Position numbers and translations under genes: made by a program. Shown one piece after another: positions 49,371 to 64,000 of a stretch of 64,000 bases of DNA. The stretch lies in NCBI GenBank assembly GCA_963969365.1, contig OZ017749.1, positions 434,001 to 498,000 on the forward strand. The letters are read 5' to 3'. Source of the DNA: Asterochloris sp. CNOR1. Lineage: Eukaryota > Chlorophyta > Trebouxiophyceae > Trebouxiales > Trebouxiaceae. The notes under the pieces were generated by a model. It saw nothing but the letters and a program-made list of their open reading frames with translations. It was not told the origin of the DNA and searched no databases. The first letter of the stretch is position 1. The number at the start of each line of letters is the position of its first letter.

Positions 49371-50067
49371 GCTGCCTATGGGGCTGGTTGTCTAAGTGTG
49401 TGCTGCGTTGGCAGGGGGTGGTGCTGGCTGCCTTGCTGGAAGTGCTCTTCACCTGCAGCATCAGGCAGCACATGTGCCAGCAGCTCCTGGGCGCTTGCCC
49501 CCTTTGCATGTATGCCAAGGCTTGTCACCGCGTGGACGAGGGTCCCACACTCACCTGCTCTGATAGTGGATTGGAAACTTCTTGTTGAACACCCAGGTGC
49601 GCTTGCCGCCCTTGTGGCTCTGCAGCAGAACAGCCACCATTACAAGAGTGCTGCACGCGTCTGGCACCCTGTTAATGGCTGCAAAGCCACTTAGATCAGG
49701 TAAGTCCACCCCACAGACAGACAGCGGCTGGCAGATGCCCTACCTGCATCGAAGCTCCCTCTTACACGCTGGTGTCTGTCATCAGGCGGCCACTCATATA
49801 GCTGTGCTCAGAGATTGTGGTGTGTTGCTTGCTGTGTGCTGGAGTCTGACGATTGCTAACGTGTAGCACAGTCTGACGAGAGCTGGAAGGCAAGGGGAAA
49901 ATGACCTAATGTAAGTAAAGACCAGTGCAATCACATGATGACCGTCTGCATCCCTCGATCTGGCCCTCCTGTGTCCAGCTGAACCGGCATGATTCAGCAT
50001 GATCTGCAATCCAGCACTCCACATATCATCCACTCTTGAAGTTGGCATGGTAGGCTACAAAAAAGTT
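49371..50067. other. Intergenic region: aspartate oxidase promoter and BIN4 3' flank
   Basis: This holds the upstream region of L-aspartate oxidase and the 3' flank of BIN4, both on the minus strand. No recognisable coding segment or regulatory motif is seen. Confidence 0.35.
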
Positions 50068-51714
50068 TTACTTTTTAGAGCCTGCCTTTGTGGCTGGCTT
50101 CCTGGCTTTAGAGGTGAGGACTTTCTTTGCAGGTTTTGCCTTGGCTGGCTTGGCAGATTTGGCTGGGCCCCTTGTAACTGGTTCATCCATGGCATAGTTG
50201 TCGTCATCATCCATCACAAACTGCCGGCCCTGCGGCAGAGCATTGTGTTTTTGCGTTCACAGCATCTGCTACTGGCAGCAGATTGGAAGTGGTGACTTGG
50301 AGATGATAAAGCTGAACACGTCAGTCATCGGGCAGGGACTGCATCATCGCGGGTTGGGTGATGCCAGACAGCCCCTCTTCAGCGCGCAGGCAGACTTTGA
50401 GTCCAGCCGCACCTCTTCATCATCCGTCAAGCCTGGTATGGGCCTCTCATGCAGGTTGATGCAACAGCTGTGCACAGCTTCAACTTTGGCGGTTGTGCCA
50501 CTTATGCTGATTAGCATTGCGGTGTTAGCCAGGGGCACAACAGCAGCTCGGTACAAGACACCTGCAGGACAGGACAATCAGCCCATTCCTTGCCACAGCA
50601 GGCCATCTTGCAGCTTTTCTGGTGGCATAGCATACAGAAACAGTCCGGGACACAACAGTAGAGAAAGAAAGCTAGAGCAGTTTAGGTGCTTCACCCAAGC
50701 ACAGGCACAAATAGTGGTGACACTGTCAGGCTGGCTGCATGATGAGCAAGCAATCAGAAGTATGGAATGGAGGCTCTCAATGATATGAGGCTTTGGACAG
50801 CCCACCTTTAAGGTCAACCATGAGTTCCTCACCCCCATCGCGCTCGTCCAGGCTGAACCTGCCAACAGCACCTGCAGGGCGATGTGACTCAGCACAGCAG
50901 CAGCTGTGGCAGGCAGCCCTCCTGCTGCTCACATGTTGTCAAGCACCGAAATTTCACTGCAATTACTTTTGAGCATGTCGCAGGGAGCCAGGTTCGTGAA
51001 TGTGCAGGCTGCGAGGCGTTGCCTCATAGTATCCACGCTGTGCAAGGCTGTAGTGCTCATGTTGGTTGCAATGCTGAGAGGAGCGCCAACTCCCCACAGG
51101 GGCATGCAGGCCCTTTCTGTGTTACCGACCCAGCCGCTGTCTCAGTCAGCCACAAAGAGCTTGAACAATAAAAAGCAGGGGTCCTTCAGGCCGGAAGCAT
51201 GCCACTCTGTCACTACTGACCTGCATCTCCTGTCAGGTCCATGCCCCCCAGCTCCGCCAGGTATCTATTCTGCACCAGCTTGTCCGGCAGCATGATGTCA
51301 ACGGTGCCTGGCGCAGATGCAGCATCGCCCTTGCCCCTGGCAGGAGCAGCCTGGCTGGCAGCCTGGCTGGGCTGCGTGGCGGACTGTGTCCCCTGCTGCT
51401 GGGATGGATCAGGCTGGCCATCCTCCTCTGTTGCCTGCTGGGCGGGCTCTGTGTGGCTAGGCAGGGGTTGGACTGTGGCGGGGCCTGTCTTTCGGCGCTT
51501 AGCAGGCTGTGATGAGGGGCCAGGGCTGGGCTGGCGGGCCTCAGGGGAGTCGATGACCTGGCGCTTCTTGCCTACAGCAGTTGGTCTTGACCTCAAACAA
51601 CACCCAGCAGCACTTGGCTGAAGAGACCTGTGCAACATGGGGGGGCGCCTCACACACACCTACTTTAGGGTTGACTATCAGCACATCATCGTCATCACTC
51701 TCATTGAGAGCCAT
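50068..51714 (-). CDS. BIN4: DNA-binding protein BIN4 (topoisomerase VI complex subunit)
   Basis: A complete five-exon model in consistent phase gives 260 residues: 51714-51660, 51571-51221, 50871-50806, 50561-50413, 50229-50068. The conserved core spans exons 2-4: DLTGDAG-AVGRFSLDE, then GGEELMVDLKGVLYRAAVVP and SISGTTAKVEAV. This aligns with the diagnostic region of plant BIN4/MIDGET (GDMGAVGR, LDLKGTIYK, GQTEAKIEAI). The N-terminus is acidic (MALNESDDDDVLIVN) followed by a Pro/Gln-rich region with KKR and KRRK basic clusters. The C-terminus is an acidic patch (FVMDDDDNYAMDE) and an AT-hook/histone-H1-like Lys/Pro/Ala tail (KPAKAKPAKK). BIN4 acts with the plant topoisomerase VI A and B subunits and RHL1 in DNA decatenation during endoreduplication. 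It is shorter than land-plant BIN4 (about 450 residues) because the N-terminal region is reduced. Confidence 0.8.
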
Positions 51715-52066
51715 CTGAAGAGATGCATGCTGGCCATAGGGGGACTGCAGTCAGACAGCTCAGTGTCACATCACATGGCAGATTTGTCCCGATCATAATA
51801 GCAATGCACACAGCAATCCTACTTCCTGGAGCCAATCTGGCAAAGGGAGTGACGTCTCCCGATCCGAATCCATGAAAGGAGCAAGGGCTGCCAGCATTGA
51901 CTTTTAGGTTTCGCAGCCATTGGAGCTCAAAATTTGTTGGGCATAGATCTGTCGGCCTCAACAATCGATCCTTGTAGATAGACTCAACATCAGGGCACAG
52001 CTACTCTGATGGCAGGTGTGCTAGGGAGGAGGGCTGCCTCAGCCCTGGCAGGCAGGGTGCTGCACA
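51715..52066. promoter_or_regulatory. Divergent promoter BIN4 / mitochondrial EF-Tu
   Basis: About 350 bases separate the BIN4 ATG (minus) from the tentative EF-Tu start (plus). Both promoters must lie in or around this space. No specific motif is visible. Confidence 0.4.
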
Positions 52067-56376
<4,310 letters not shown>

Positions 56377-56700
56377 AAGCCCTCATGCCGTCCACCAGTC
56401 TGGCCCTCCTTTGTGCTTGCTGTTGTCTTTCACTAGCTGTGCTGTATGCTGAAACGAACTCGTGTCAATCTGGCGCCTCCCCTGTGTGAAGGGCATGAAC
56501 CTGCTGGGGACTCTGGTGCTCACGGGAGATGTAGGGTTAGCTGGCATTGCTTCATGGCTCTCAGCTACTGCGACACACACATGCACTGCCAGGTCAGCCA
56601 GATGGGGAGGCTTTTACCGTGGATTGCAAGAGGGAGTCACAGATTCAGTTGTAGGTTCACATGTAAAACACTGATCTCAGCTCAAACTGACCATATTGCA
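56377..56700. other. Convergent intergenic region EF-Tu / CDCA7-like
   Basis: The EF-Tu stop (plus) and the CDCA7-like stop (minus) are 324 bases apart. A plus-strand TGTAA at 56662-56666 could be the EF-Tu poly(A) signal. No gene is seen. Confidence 0.35.
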
Positions 56701-59700
56701 TCATGCCTTCATGGTTATTGCCTGGGACAAAGACATTTGCTCCAATGTCCTGCAAAACACCCCACCATGTTTGAGCTTGATGGTCTCGGCTATCCAGGGG
56801 GTGCGTGCTTGGCAACCGCCTGATGGTGAGCAGCTCTATTGAGGGGACATGCGACGGGTGCACAGCGCCGTACCCAGAGCAAGTAGATTGACACAGGGCA
56901 AGCTGCTACTCAGCAAGCAGATGGGCTCAGAATGCATTGCTTGTATCTCCATGCGGCCTGAGGGCTCTTGCTCCCACAAGAACCCCAACATGAATTTGGA
57001 CAGGACGACACAGCATACTCACTTGGACCCACTGAACTGCACTTTGCACAGGCCTGTAACATGGTCGACTTCAGTGACCTTGCCCAGCCTCATGCGGCGA
57101 GTGCCCTTCATGGCCTTGCGCACTGCCACACCCAGAATGTCCTCTGCAGACGAATACCTCTTCTCAGACACAAACTGTTGCTATGGCACAACATGGCCAG
57201 CAATCTGCCTTTCACCGATCTGGGGATGATAGGGACCATGCGGTCTGCCCTGCAAAGAGTGGGGATGGTAGGGCCCACGCTGTCAATGCTAGCTGTAGTA
57301 GTCACCAGGCTTCAACACCCAGCAGGCAGCCTGCAGCTCATACAGGGCAGCCTGCACGGCGGACTCCCATAAATCAAGGCATCAGAGCAAGCCAGGAGCT
57401 GGCTCTGCAAGAACACTCAAGCCTGCCAGTGCAGAGATACAAGTCGTGTGCCATCACTGCTCATGCCTAAGAGGGCACAGAGCAGCCTGATACAGCCCTT
57501 GAATGTGCACAGGAACACACAGAGGTCTAGTCTGCAGTATGCAGGCGCTGGCTGTGCCTGAATCAAGTCTTTGACAGTGAAAGACCAGGAGAGTATGGCA
57601 GACTGCGCATTCCTTTTCATGGCAGCGCTGCCTTTGCTGAGCAATGGACATCCACCTGTCAAGCCCTGCACAAAAGCTGCGGCAGCTATGCAGGCCGTGA
57701 TGGGGCAGCAAGCAGCCTGAGGCAGCGCTGACTGGACACAGAGTTATGAGGCACCCACCTGTCAGGCCACGCGCGGGAGATGCGGCAGCTACAGCTGCCC
57801 CGCTTGCCTTCTTGCCCCGCTTGGCACTGGCTGGACGGGCAGTGTTGGCTTTCCTGCTAGGCAGACTCAGCTTCTGCTGCACGCTGTGGCGAGATGACCT
57901 GGTTGCCCTGCCAGATGCAGCTGCCCCTGCAGGTGCAGTCAAGTAGGCAATCCAGCGATTTGGTAAAGCACCAGATGTTTCAGGAGGCTTAGCTTCTGCT
58001 GGAAAAGCAGTGGAGGGCCCGATGGGAGGAGGCGGCCCCTGTAGGTGCAGACAGACAGGCATCTTACCACAGCAGCTGAATGGCATGCACCATTGGCTCA
58101 GTGAAGATAGGGATGCTGCAATAAGAGGCCCTGGCAGATGCCTCTGCCCCTGCAGTCAAGTTGGTTTGTCACCACAGCAGTTTGACACATTCTTAGGCAG
58201 GCTCAGCTCCTGCTGCACATGCCCCACAAGGCTCTAGATGACATGCTGGATGTGATCGACTCTGCAGGCGCAGGCAGGTGGTGTCAAGCCAGGGGCTGAT
58301 CTGCAAAAGGAGTGAGAACTTTGTGCTGGCTGGGAATAGGACTTCTAGAGCAAGACACCTGCAGGTGCAGGCGAGCAACAGGCACAGAAGCTTGTTGCTA
58401 CAGCGAGGTTCAGGCCGGTGGCCAGGCAAGCCTTTAGTGCTTGCAGGGCAGCGCACCTTCCGCTGCCTTCATGGCGGCTGTGCCCTCAGCGCCCCCGTCT
58501 GCTGCGTCTTGTTCCTGTGGCGTAGCGCCTGACGCATCATCATCTGCATGTACAATGCCAGCTTGCTCAGCCCTGTGTAGCATTGCACATGTAAGCCCTC
58601 AATACAAGAAGTGGGTCACGGGGCATCTGTGATGGACATGCCCGCTGTCCATAGAGAGCACTATTGACGTTCAGCACATGCAACAGATGATCTCCCTCTT
58701 TCATCACAAAGCAGCTGCTGGCACAAAACGGCATACCTGCGGCCACTGGAGCTGCTGCGACCATGTCGTCTGCAGCAGGGGCAGCCTCGGCACCTGAAGC
58801 CTGCTCTGCCTCTGCAGCAGGTGCAGCTGCCTGGACGTCCACCCCCTCTGCTGCGGGCTGAGCACCAGCCTGCTGGCTCAGCACCAGGTAGTGCGCCACT
58901 GACTTGTAGCCTGCAGCAGATTGTGCAGCTGCAGTGGAGCACAACTGCTTTGCATGTGCAGTGCCCCTGCAAGCCGGCTGGACCAGCACCAGGCAGTGCG
59001 GCAGGACAGTCTGGCCTGCTGCAGGATGTGCAGCTGCTGGCATACTGGCTGCAGCCGTCATGCCCTCCCTTCAAGAAACTTGACATTAATTTGCCAGGGC
59101 ATTAGCAGGCACCATCGTCCGCCTCTGGACAGCCCACCACATCAAGATGCTGAGTACACTGCACCACAAAGCAGAGAAAGTCGTCCTGCGTCGAGTTAGC
59201 CCCTGGCAGTGCAGCATGCCAGTGAGGCACGCCCTTCTTGATCCCAAGCGCAGCGCAACACCAGCTCAACTTCAGCCTGCACACAGCATCTTGTGAAGCT
59301 GGAACTGGCTGATGCCATATTTTCACACTAGACAGGCTTGGTGGCCCACCCCTCCCTGTGCCCAAGTGCAGCACATTGCGCACTCAGCACTGCTAGCCCG
59401 CCTTCAGCTGGCAGGAGAGCATGCGAGTAGAAGACTACTCTTCTGAACGCCACAAAGCAGCACAGCATTGGCTGCTCAAATTCAACTAGCGACGGGGGTA
59501 CAGCGTGCTGGTGGGAGCCCTTTAGGACGCCCAAAACAGACTATGTTCAACCTTAGCATGTCAAATGACATTAGCCACTGTGTGACAGTGGAAGTTGCCA
59601 GCGAGAGCCCACCCCTCCTTGAACGCCAACACAGCATGTCACAGACTTAGCACTGTCACCCTGCTTCAGCCAGCATCCCGTGGCACATGTGCCTGTGTCA

Positions 59701-62588
59701 GCCTGGCTGCGTATATGTAAAAAAGCTGCCACAGGACTGGCTAGTAGCCCACCTTCAGCCAGCGCGCGGCGGTACAGCGTGCCGGTGGGGGCCCACCCCT
59801 TCTTGATGCGGTGGAAGGAGCAGTTGCACAGGTCGCGGCACACGGGGCACATCCAGTCTGGCTTGGCCTGCACCTCCGTGATGTTCTCCCCGTAGCGCAT
59901 GTACAGGCAGTCGCCGCACAGCACGCCCTGCAGCAGAGGCATGCACTGTCATTGCGCAGTTCTGGTGTGTCTTTGGAATGGTCAGGCCCTGCAGTGCGAA
60001 CGTTCTTTCCAGCAGGAGCCATGCCTGTACAGGCAGTCACCGCACAGTAGGCCAAGCAGGCAGCCATTGGGTTGGCTGCAGGGTTGACCGAAGTGGCGAC
60101 CTCAAGCAAAGAGGGGCCACAATGAAGACACAGGCCCTGCAAGGCAGCTGCAGCAGAAGGCAGGCACCAACTTTGGCAATGCCAGCGCGGCCTGGAGAAG
60201 CTGGGCTTGCAATGCAAACCAGTAGCAAGGAACCAGCCTGCAGCAGATGCGAGCACAGCATTGACCTGGAGTGGCAGACATACAAGGGGCTGCACAGGAA
60301 GTGGCAGTGGCTGCACAGCACACCCTGCACGATGCAGAAGCACGGCTCATTCCTGCCTCTCAGGACAAAATGCTGGATGAAGCTGTAGCGGCCAAGCACA
60401 CAAGAGCTCGTGTTTTGTGCTCTGCATAGGGTGATGCTTCTGCATGGCGCACTCTGCAGCAGCAGGAGCGAAACTTTACGTCTGAGAATAAGGCCGTGGG
60501 CAGTGCCACCCAGGGCGGCTCACCTTGGCTTGCATACCCTCATCTGACAACGCATGGATGCAGGCTGGCTTCAGGGTTTGGTGTTGCATGCACATGGGCT
60601 CAGGCACGCTGATCTGGAGCTGCAAAGGGGTGCGACTCACCTGCAGGCTGCTGCAGGAGGAGCACGAGGTGTGGTGGCCCAACGTCTTCTGGCGGCACTG
60701 GTGGCACGTCATGCCGTTGACCTTGTCATACACACGCTTGCCCGTGGAGGGGTCGTAGCCGTCAACAAACAGCTCCCTGCAAGACAGCGGCTGCAGTCAG
60801 ACATGCAACCAGAAAAGCATGAGCAGGGAGAGAGTCGTAGCAGTCAAGGCACAGCTCCCTGCAGAGGACCCATCTCCAAGAGGATTTTTGCAGAGCACAT
60901 GCAGGCCTGGGTGAGACATCCTAGAGCAGGGGGTCAGGGCCACAACAAAGCTTGTGTGGGCATGGATGTGACATGAGCATCCAGCAGGTCAGCCCTTGTG
61001 GATTTGAGCAGGCGGGCAGCTCAAGAAGGCTTCAAAAGTGTCCCGGCAAGCCTGTGCTTCTCATGTTCTTGGTGAGGCAGGCAGGGTGGGGGAGTACAGG
61101 AGGCATTGCCCAATGCAGGCTGATGCTTGACGATGCTGGCGTCGGGCTACTTGTAGCATGCAGCAACAGGTGCAAGGCTGAAGCGCCTGAATTCTGTGAG
61201 GCAAGTGCTCACCAGGGCTCCTGGTAGTCACCCAGCAGCCTGACGTGTTCTTGCGTGTACACCTCCTCTGTGGCACCAGCTGCAGATCAAGTGATGCTGT
61301 GCTGAGCATATTGCCAATGAAAGAAGAAAAGCAACAAGATAAATTGGCACACATTTGCGTGCTAATTGGGTAAATGCAGTGCCGGGTTCTCCTTGGCAAG
61401 CACTGTGCTCAATTAAAAGCCTGCCCACCCTGTGATGTGCATGCAGCCGCAAGGTTCACACCCACAGCCAGAAAGCCCAAGCACATCCCACACTGTCTCT
61501 GCAAGTCCTCCCATACACATGCAGCCTAGGGCTGCAGACTCCTTGCTGACAGGCTGCAGCTGCCAATCATGCACAAGCTCTCTCTCCCAGTGACATGCAC
61601 ACCTTGCTTCACAAAGCCAACTGGGGCTGGCCAGGCTGTTTGTAAGCAACCAAACAGGGTCAGCAGCACTCACGCCTCAGCTCCCCAACAACGGTGCGCC
61701 CCTTGCCTCCCCTGCGCCTGACGGGGGCGTCCACCAAGTCCAGCACGCTCTCGCTGTAGCTGACTGCAGGCTGGCCCTCCCGCCGGGATGAGCGGCGCGG
61801 CTCCACAAAGCACATCACCTGCAGCAGATGACAGGTGTGACTGGTCGCAATGTACTGCGTGAGAGTCAGGCTCCAGGGACAGAAGGGCCCGGGAGACACA
61901 CTGTGACCCTTCCTGCAGCACACCATTTGCAGCAGGTGCCAGGGCAAATCGTGGCTGCATTGCTGCACAGAGGGTCACTGGAGCCTGTGGGGAGGGGAAA
62001 GCAGAGTGATCAAGGGGCGGGAATGTCAGCAACTGTCATTCAGGCGCAAGGGAGGCAGGAGGTACAGGGCAGAGCTACTCAGTGCAACCTGCAGCAAGCC
62101 CAGGCAGGCCTGTGCACCACACAGATTCATGATACAATGCTCCACGGTGCAGGCCCTGATACCTTGGGAGCTGGAGCACTGCGGGGCTTGCTTTGTGCCT
62201 TGCGCTTGGCAGCCAGCCCCTGAGCCAGTGTGCTTGATATCTGCAGGGACGGGGCGCAAGTGGTCAGGTGCATGGTGAATGTTGCAATCTTCAACCTCCC
62301 GGCCTCTGCAGCTTTCCGGCTTTTGGGACCGAGCAGAGCATGTTAGCAGGGACCCCTCTGAAGGGGACATGCTGACAGAATCGAGCGGCATGATGCGGGA
62401 CAAGCATTGACCTGTCTTGGTGATGAACACCTTGACTGGCATGTTTCCGGTGCCTTAGCCCAGTCTGCTGCCCTGACTCCATGCAGGGGCTCGTGAGGAA
62501 GGCAGGAACCCACCTGGCTGAGCTGCATTTCCCTCATGCGCTTCTTGTTCTCGGCGATTCGCTGAGCGCGTTGCTCCTCATAGCTCAT
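56701..62588 (-). CDS. CDCA7-type zinc-finger protein with C-terminal Tudor-like segment
   Basis: Twelve exons in continuous phase give 445 residues: 62588-62514, 62240-62163, 61984-61922, 61818-61674, 61279-61213, 60776-60641, 59927-59753, 58910-58737, 58543-58457, 57926-57759, 57143-57023, 56749-56701. The start is MSYEEQRAQRIAENKKRMRE, followed by basic and RRSSR segments, then EEVYTQEHVRLLGDYQEPW. The zf-4CXXC_R1 domain (about residues 160-245) reads MTCHQCRQKTLGHH, CSSCSSLQGVLCGDCLYMRY, DWMCPVCRDLCNCSFHRIKK and GWAPTGTLYRRA; then YKSVAHYLV. Positions mutated in human ICF syndrome (Arg of CRQKT, Gly before CG, Arg of RYGE) look conserved. The usual CNCSFC is CNCSFH. An Ala/Glu-rich and Lys-rich linker leads to LGVAVRKAMKGTRRMRLGKV and TEVDHVTGLCKVQFSGSK, which resembles a Tudor/PWWP-like barrel. 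CDCA7 partners the remodeler HELLS in DNA methylation maintenance. Confidence 0.85.
57948..58210 (-). repeat. Relics of CDCA7-like exon 10 in the preceding intron
   Basis: Copies of the exon 10 start (57926 downwards) and its CTGCACCTGCAG acceptor recur at about 58000-58060 (with CTGCACCTACAG) and 58129-58210, each followed by the bases corresponding to the QQKLSLP-coding segment (GCAGAAGCTAAGCCTCC-like). Both copies have diverged. Confidence 0.55.
58965..59040 (-). repeat. Relic of CDCA7-like exon 8 start in the preceding intron
   Basis: The copy lies about 112 bases upstream of exon 8 (58910) and matches it strongly: its translation reads HCLVLVQPAC beside the true HYLVLSQQAG, and the CTGCAG acceptor and GCAGCTGCACAATCTGC-like flank are repeated too. 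Confidence 0.75.
59212..59690 (-). repeat. Several relics of CDCA7-like exon 7 end in the following intron
   Basis: Fragments matching the end of exon 7 (59753-59830, coding for KKGWAPTGTLYRRALAEG) recur at 59212-59253, 59493-59527, 59603-59633 and 59659-59685. Shared pieces include GTACAGCGTGC-GGTGGG on the plus strand, the CCCACCCCTTCTTGA block and CTTCAGCC at the donor. Confidence 0.6.
60018..60345 (-). repeat. Two relics of CDCA7-like exon 7 start in the preceding intron
   Basis: Exon 7 starts at 59927 with bases for GVLCGDCLYMRYGE. A copy at 60018-60066 still translates to CGDCLYRHG, and another at 60288-60345 begins GVLCSHCHFLC after a TGCAG. They lie about 120 and 400 bases upstream in the same intron. 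Confidence 0.7.
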
Positions 62589-62871
62589 GGTGATGGGGTG
62601 TATTGTGGGTGACCGCCACCGATTGAGGGGGCGCTTGGGAGCTGAGGAGGACGGTGTGCTTGGGAAAATGGAAGTCTGGCAGATGTGGCAGATGTGGCAT
62701 CGGCGGTGGCCCACACAGCACTCTGGCAACGAGCAACATCTCTGATCAATATGCTCTCCTCGTTGTTATCGTTGTGACATTGACCATGTGCATCTTGATT
62801 TCCCACACCTGATCGCCACTCCTGCATCCGTCATCAGATCTGACCTTATTTTGATCCCTGAGGGAACTGCC
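62589..62871. promoter_or_regulatory. Compact divergent promoter CDCA7-like / LTN1
   Basis: Only 283 bases separate the two ATGs. Short direct repeats (GCAGATGTG at 62676-62694) and the stretch CTCCTCGTTGTTATCGTTGTG (about 62756-62776) are the only features noted. Shared regulation is inferred from spacing. Confidence 0.5.
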
Positions 62872-64000
62872 ATGGGAAAAGACAAGGAGAGAAAGTCCTA
62901 CCAGCCCAGCAGCAGCGCCAAGGCAGCTGAGCAGCTAGCATCCGGCGGCCCCAAAGCTGCAGGATTTGCATTTGGCGGGTGGGCATACTTCTTATGGCCT
63001 CCCCTCTCTGCAAGGACTTCTTTGTTATACCGAATTGTCATGTTCTGCCAAAGTCTGACATATACATGTGGGCATGCAGGTTCATGGGCGCCCAGCCGGT
63101 GACAGGAATTGCTGCTGGCCTCAGCTTTGCTCAAAAGCAGCAGCAAGCTGCCGCAGGCAGTAGTGAGGCTGCAGCCAGCAGCGAATCGGACTCTGCGGAG
63201 ACTACCGGGCTGCTCACTGCTGACGTGGACAGTGAAATGGTGCAGCACCTGAGGCGTCTGTCAAAGAGGGACGCCACCACTAAGCTCAAGGCTCTGCAGG
63301 CATGCTGAAAATCAGTTCCCCTACAGCGTGGACGATCTGAACTTGTGTCAATGCAAAGCCTGTTTGCATGGGCTGCATGCATGCTGTGTCAGTTGCCACA
63401 TTACACATGAGCTGCCCGCATTGCGCCTGGAGCCACGGCTGAGACACGGCCATGTGCTTGCTGTTCCAAGCACACAGTGTCATGCGTGCGCTTACAATTT
63501 GAACTCCAAGCCTCGCCATGCTGTGCTTGAGTCGTGCCTTGACATGTCGCACGCCTGCCTCACCTAGAGCGCTGCCTGCTGCAGGCCCTGCGGACCCTCG
63601 TTCATATTAAAGATCCAGCCACACTTGCAGCTGCAATGCCTGCCTGGATCTACATATACAACCGTCTGGTCATGGACAACAGCAGGTGAGGCCTTGCACA
63701 AAACGCAAAGCAGAGCGAGGAAACTGACATTGCCTTCAATCATGACAGTAGCAGTGGATATGCGTGAGCCACTGAAGGCAGTGCGTCCTGTGCCCTCCAC
63801 CATCTTGGCATGGGTCTGGCAGGGGCCTACACAATGCCTGGAAACGGGCATGTGCCGGCGCGACAACGATGCTTCAGTCTGTCAGGGCTTGAGGAGCTGT
63901 AAGCTGCAGTTCAATGCAATGAGGGCGAGCGTGACAGCAGTGTTGCGACCAGTGCTCTATGCCCTGCTCCATTTGCTGCCAGAGCAAGCTTGGCAGCCTC
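62872..64000 (+). CDS. LTN1: Listerin E3 ubiquitin ligase, N-terminal part
   Basis: Exon 1 (62872-62978) encodes MGKDKERKSYQPSSSAKAAE and GFAFGG. Exon 2 (63080-63299) encodes FMGAQP through DVDSEMVQHLRRLSKRDATT and KLKALQ. Exon 3 (63585-63685) encodes ALRTLVHIKDPATLAAAMPA and WIYIYNRLVMDNSR. This order matches Listerin: basic start, R-P-S-SxxAAELL, GFxGFG, then LxKLSKKDxTTKLKAL followed by the first HEAT repeats with PxWxxIYxxLxxDxxRRVR. Listerin ubiquitinates stalled nascent chains on 60S subunits in ribosome quality control. The exon 2-3 intron must be GC-AG (CAG-GCATGC) to preserve KLKALQ-AL. A further exon near 63908-64000 probably continues (ASVTAVLRPVLYALLHLL). The catalytic RING would lie far beyond the window. 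Confidence 0.88.

Overview
The window is nuclear DNA of a green alga, most likely a chlorophyte of the Trebouxiophyceae. Evidence: GC-rich, CAG/GCA-rich sequence; very intron-dense genes with short exons and a near-uniform CTGCAG acceptor; and a plant-type gene set (plastid-type L-aspartate oxidase, plant-type PI4-kinase beta, the plant topoisomerase VI partner BIN4). The species assignment is inference. No tRNA, rRNA, CRISPR array or recognisable retroelement was seen. Coordinates given for genes are coding extents unless stated.

Layout. 1-2271 (-): Crinkler/RHS-like P-loop NTPase, running off the left edge. 3030-6398 (+): Crinkler-type kinase-like gene with a recombinase-like N-terminal segment. 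6850-9323 (+): RNF32-type double-RING/IQ protein. 9513-16891 (-): CCT4, complete in 13 exons. 17855-30520 (+): phosphatidylinositol 4-kinase beta, about 21 exons. 30521-36648: poorly conserved stretch with one fairly convincing unknown gene (34142-35892, +), weak coding signals and small tandem repeats. 36649-39791 (-): Gly/Gln/Tyr-rich protein encoded by a tandem array of micro-exons, with a recent 605-bp duplication. 42226-43987 (-): small LEA-like hydrophilic protein. 44692-49370 (-): L-aspartate oxidase. 50068-51714 (-): BIN4. 52067-56376 (+): mitochondrial EF-Tu. 56701-62588 (-): CDCA7-type zinc-finger protein with a Tudor-like C-terminus. 62872-64000 (+): 5' part of Listerin (LTN1), running off the right edge.

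Three gene pairs are divergent and probably share promoters (CCT4/PI4KB, BIN4/EF-Tu, CDCA7/LTN1). Two are convergent (RNF32/CCT4, EF-Tu/CDCA7). Most conserved genes are housekeeping genes with no common pathway: protein folding, mitochondrial translation, ribosome quality control, lipid signalling, NAD synthesis and chromatin. BIN4 and CDCA7 both point to DNA and chromatin maintenance. The two Gly-rich genes suggest stress or desiccation tolerance.

The most unusual feature is architectural. Introns of most of the conserved genes carry decayed copies of the edges of the neighbouring exon, usually with the splice site, arranged as tandem relics. The micro-exon array of the Gly-rich gene looks like the same process captured where copies remain usable exons. 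In addition, four introns use GC-AG instead of GT-AG boundaries.
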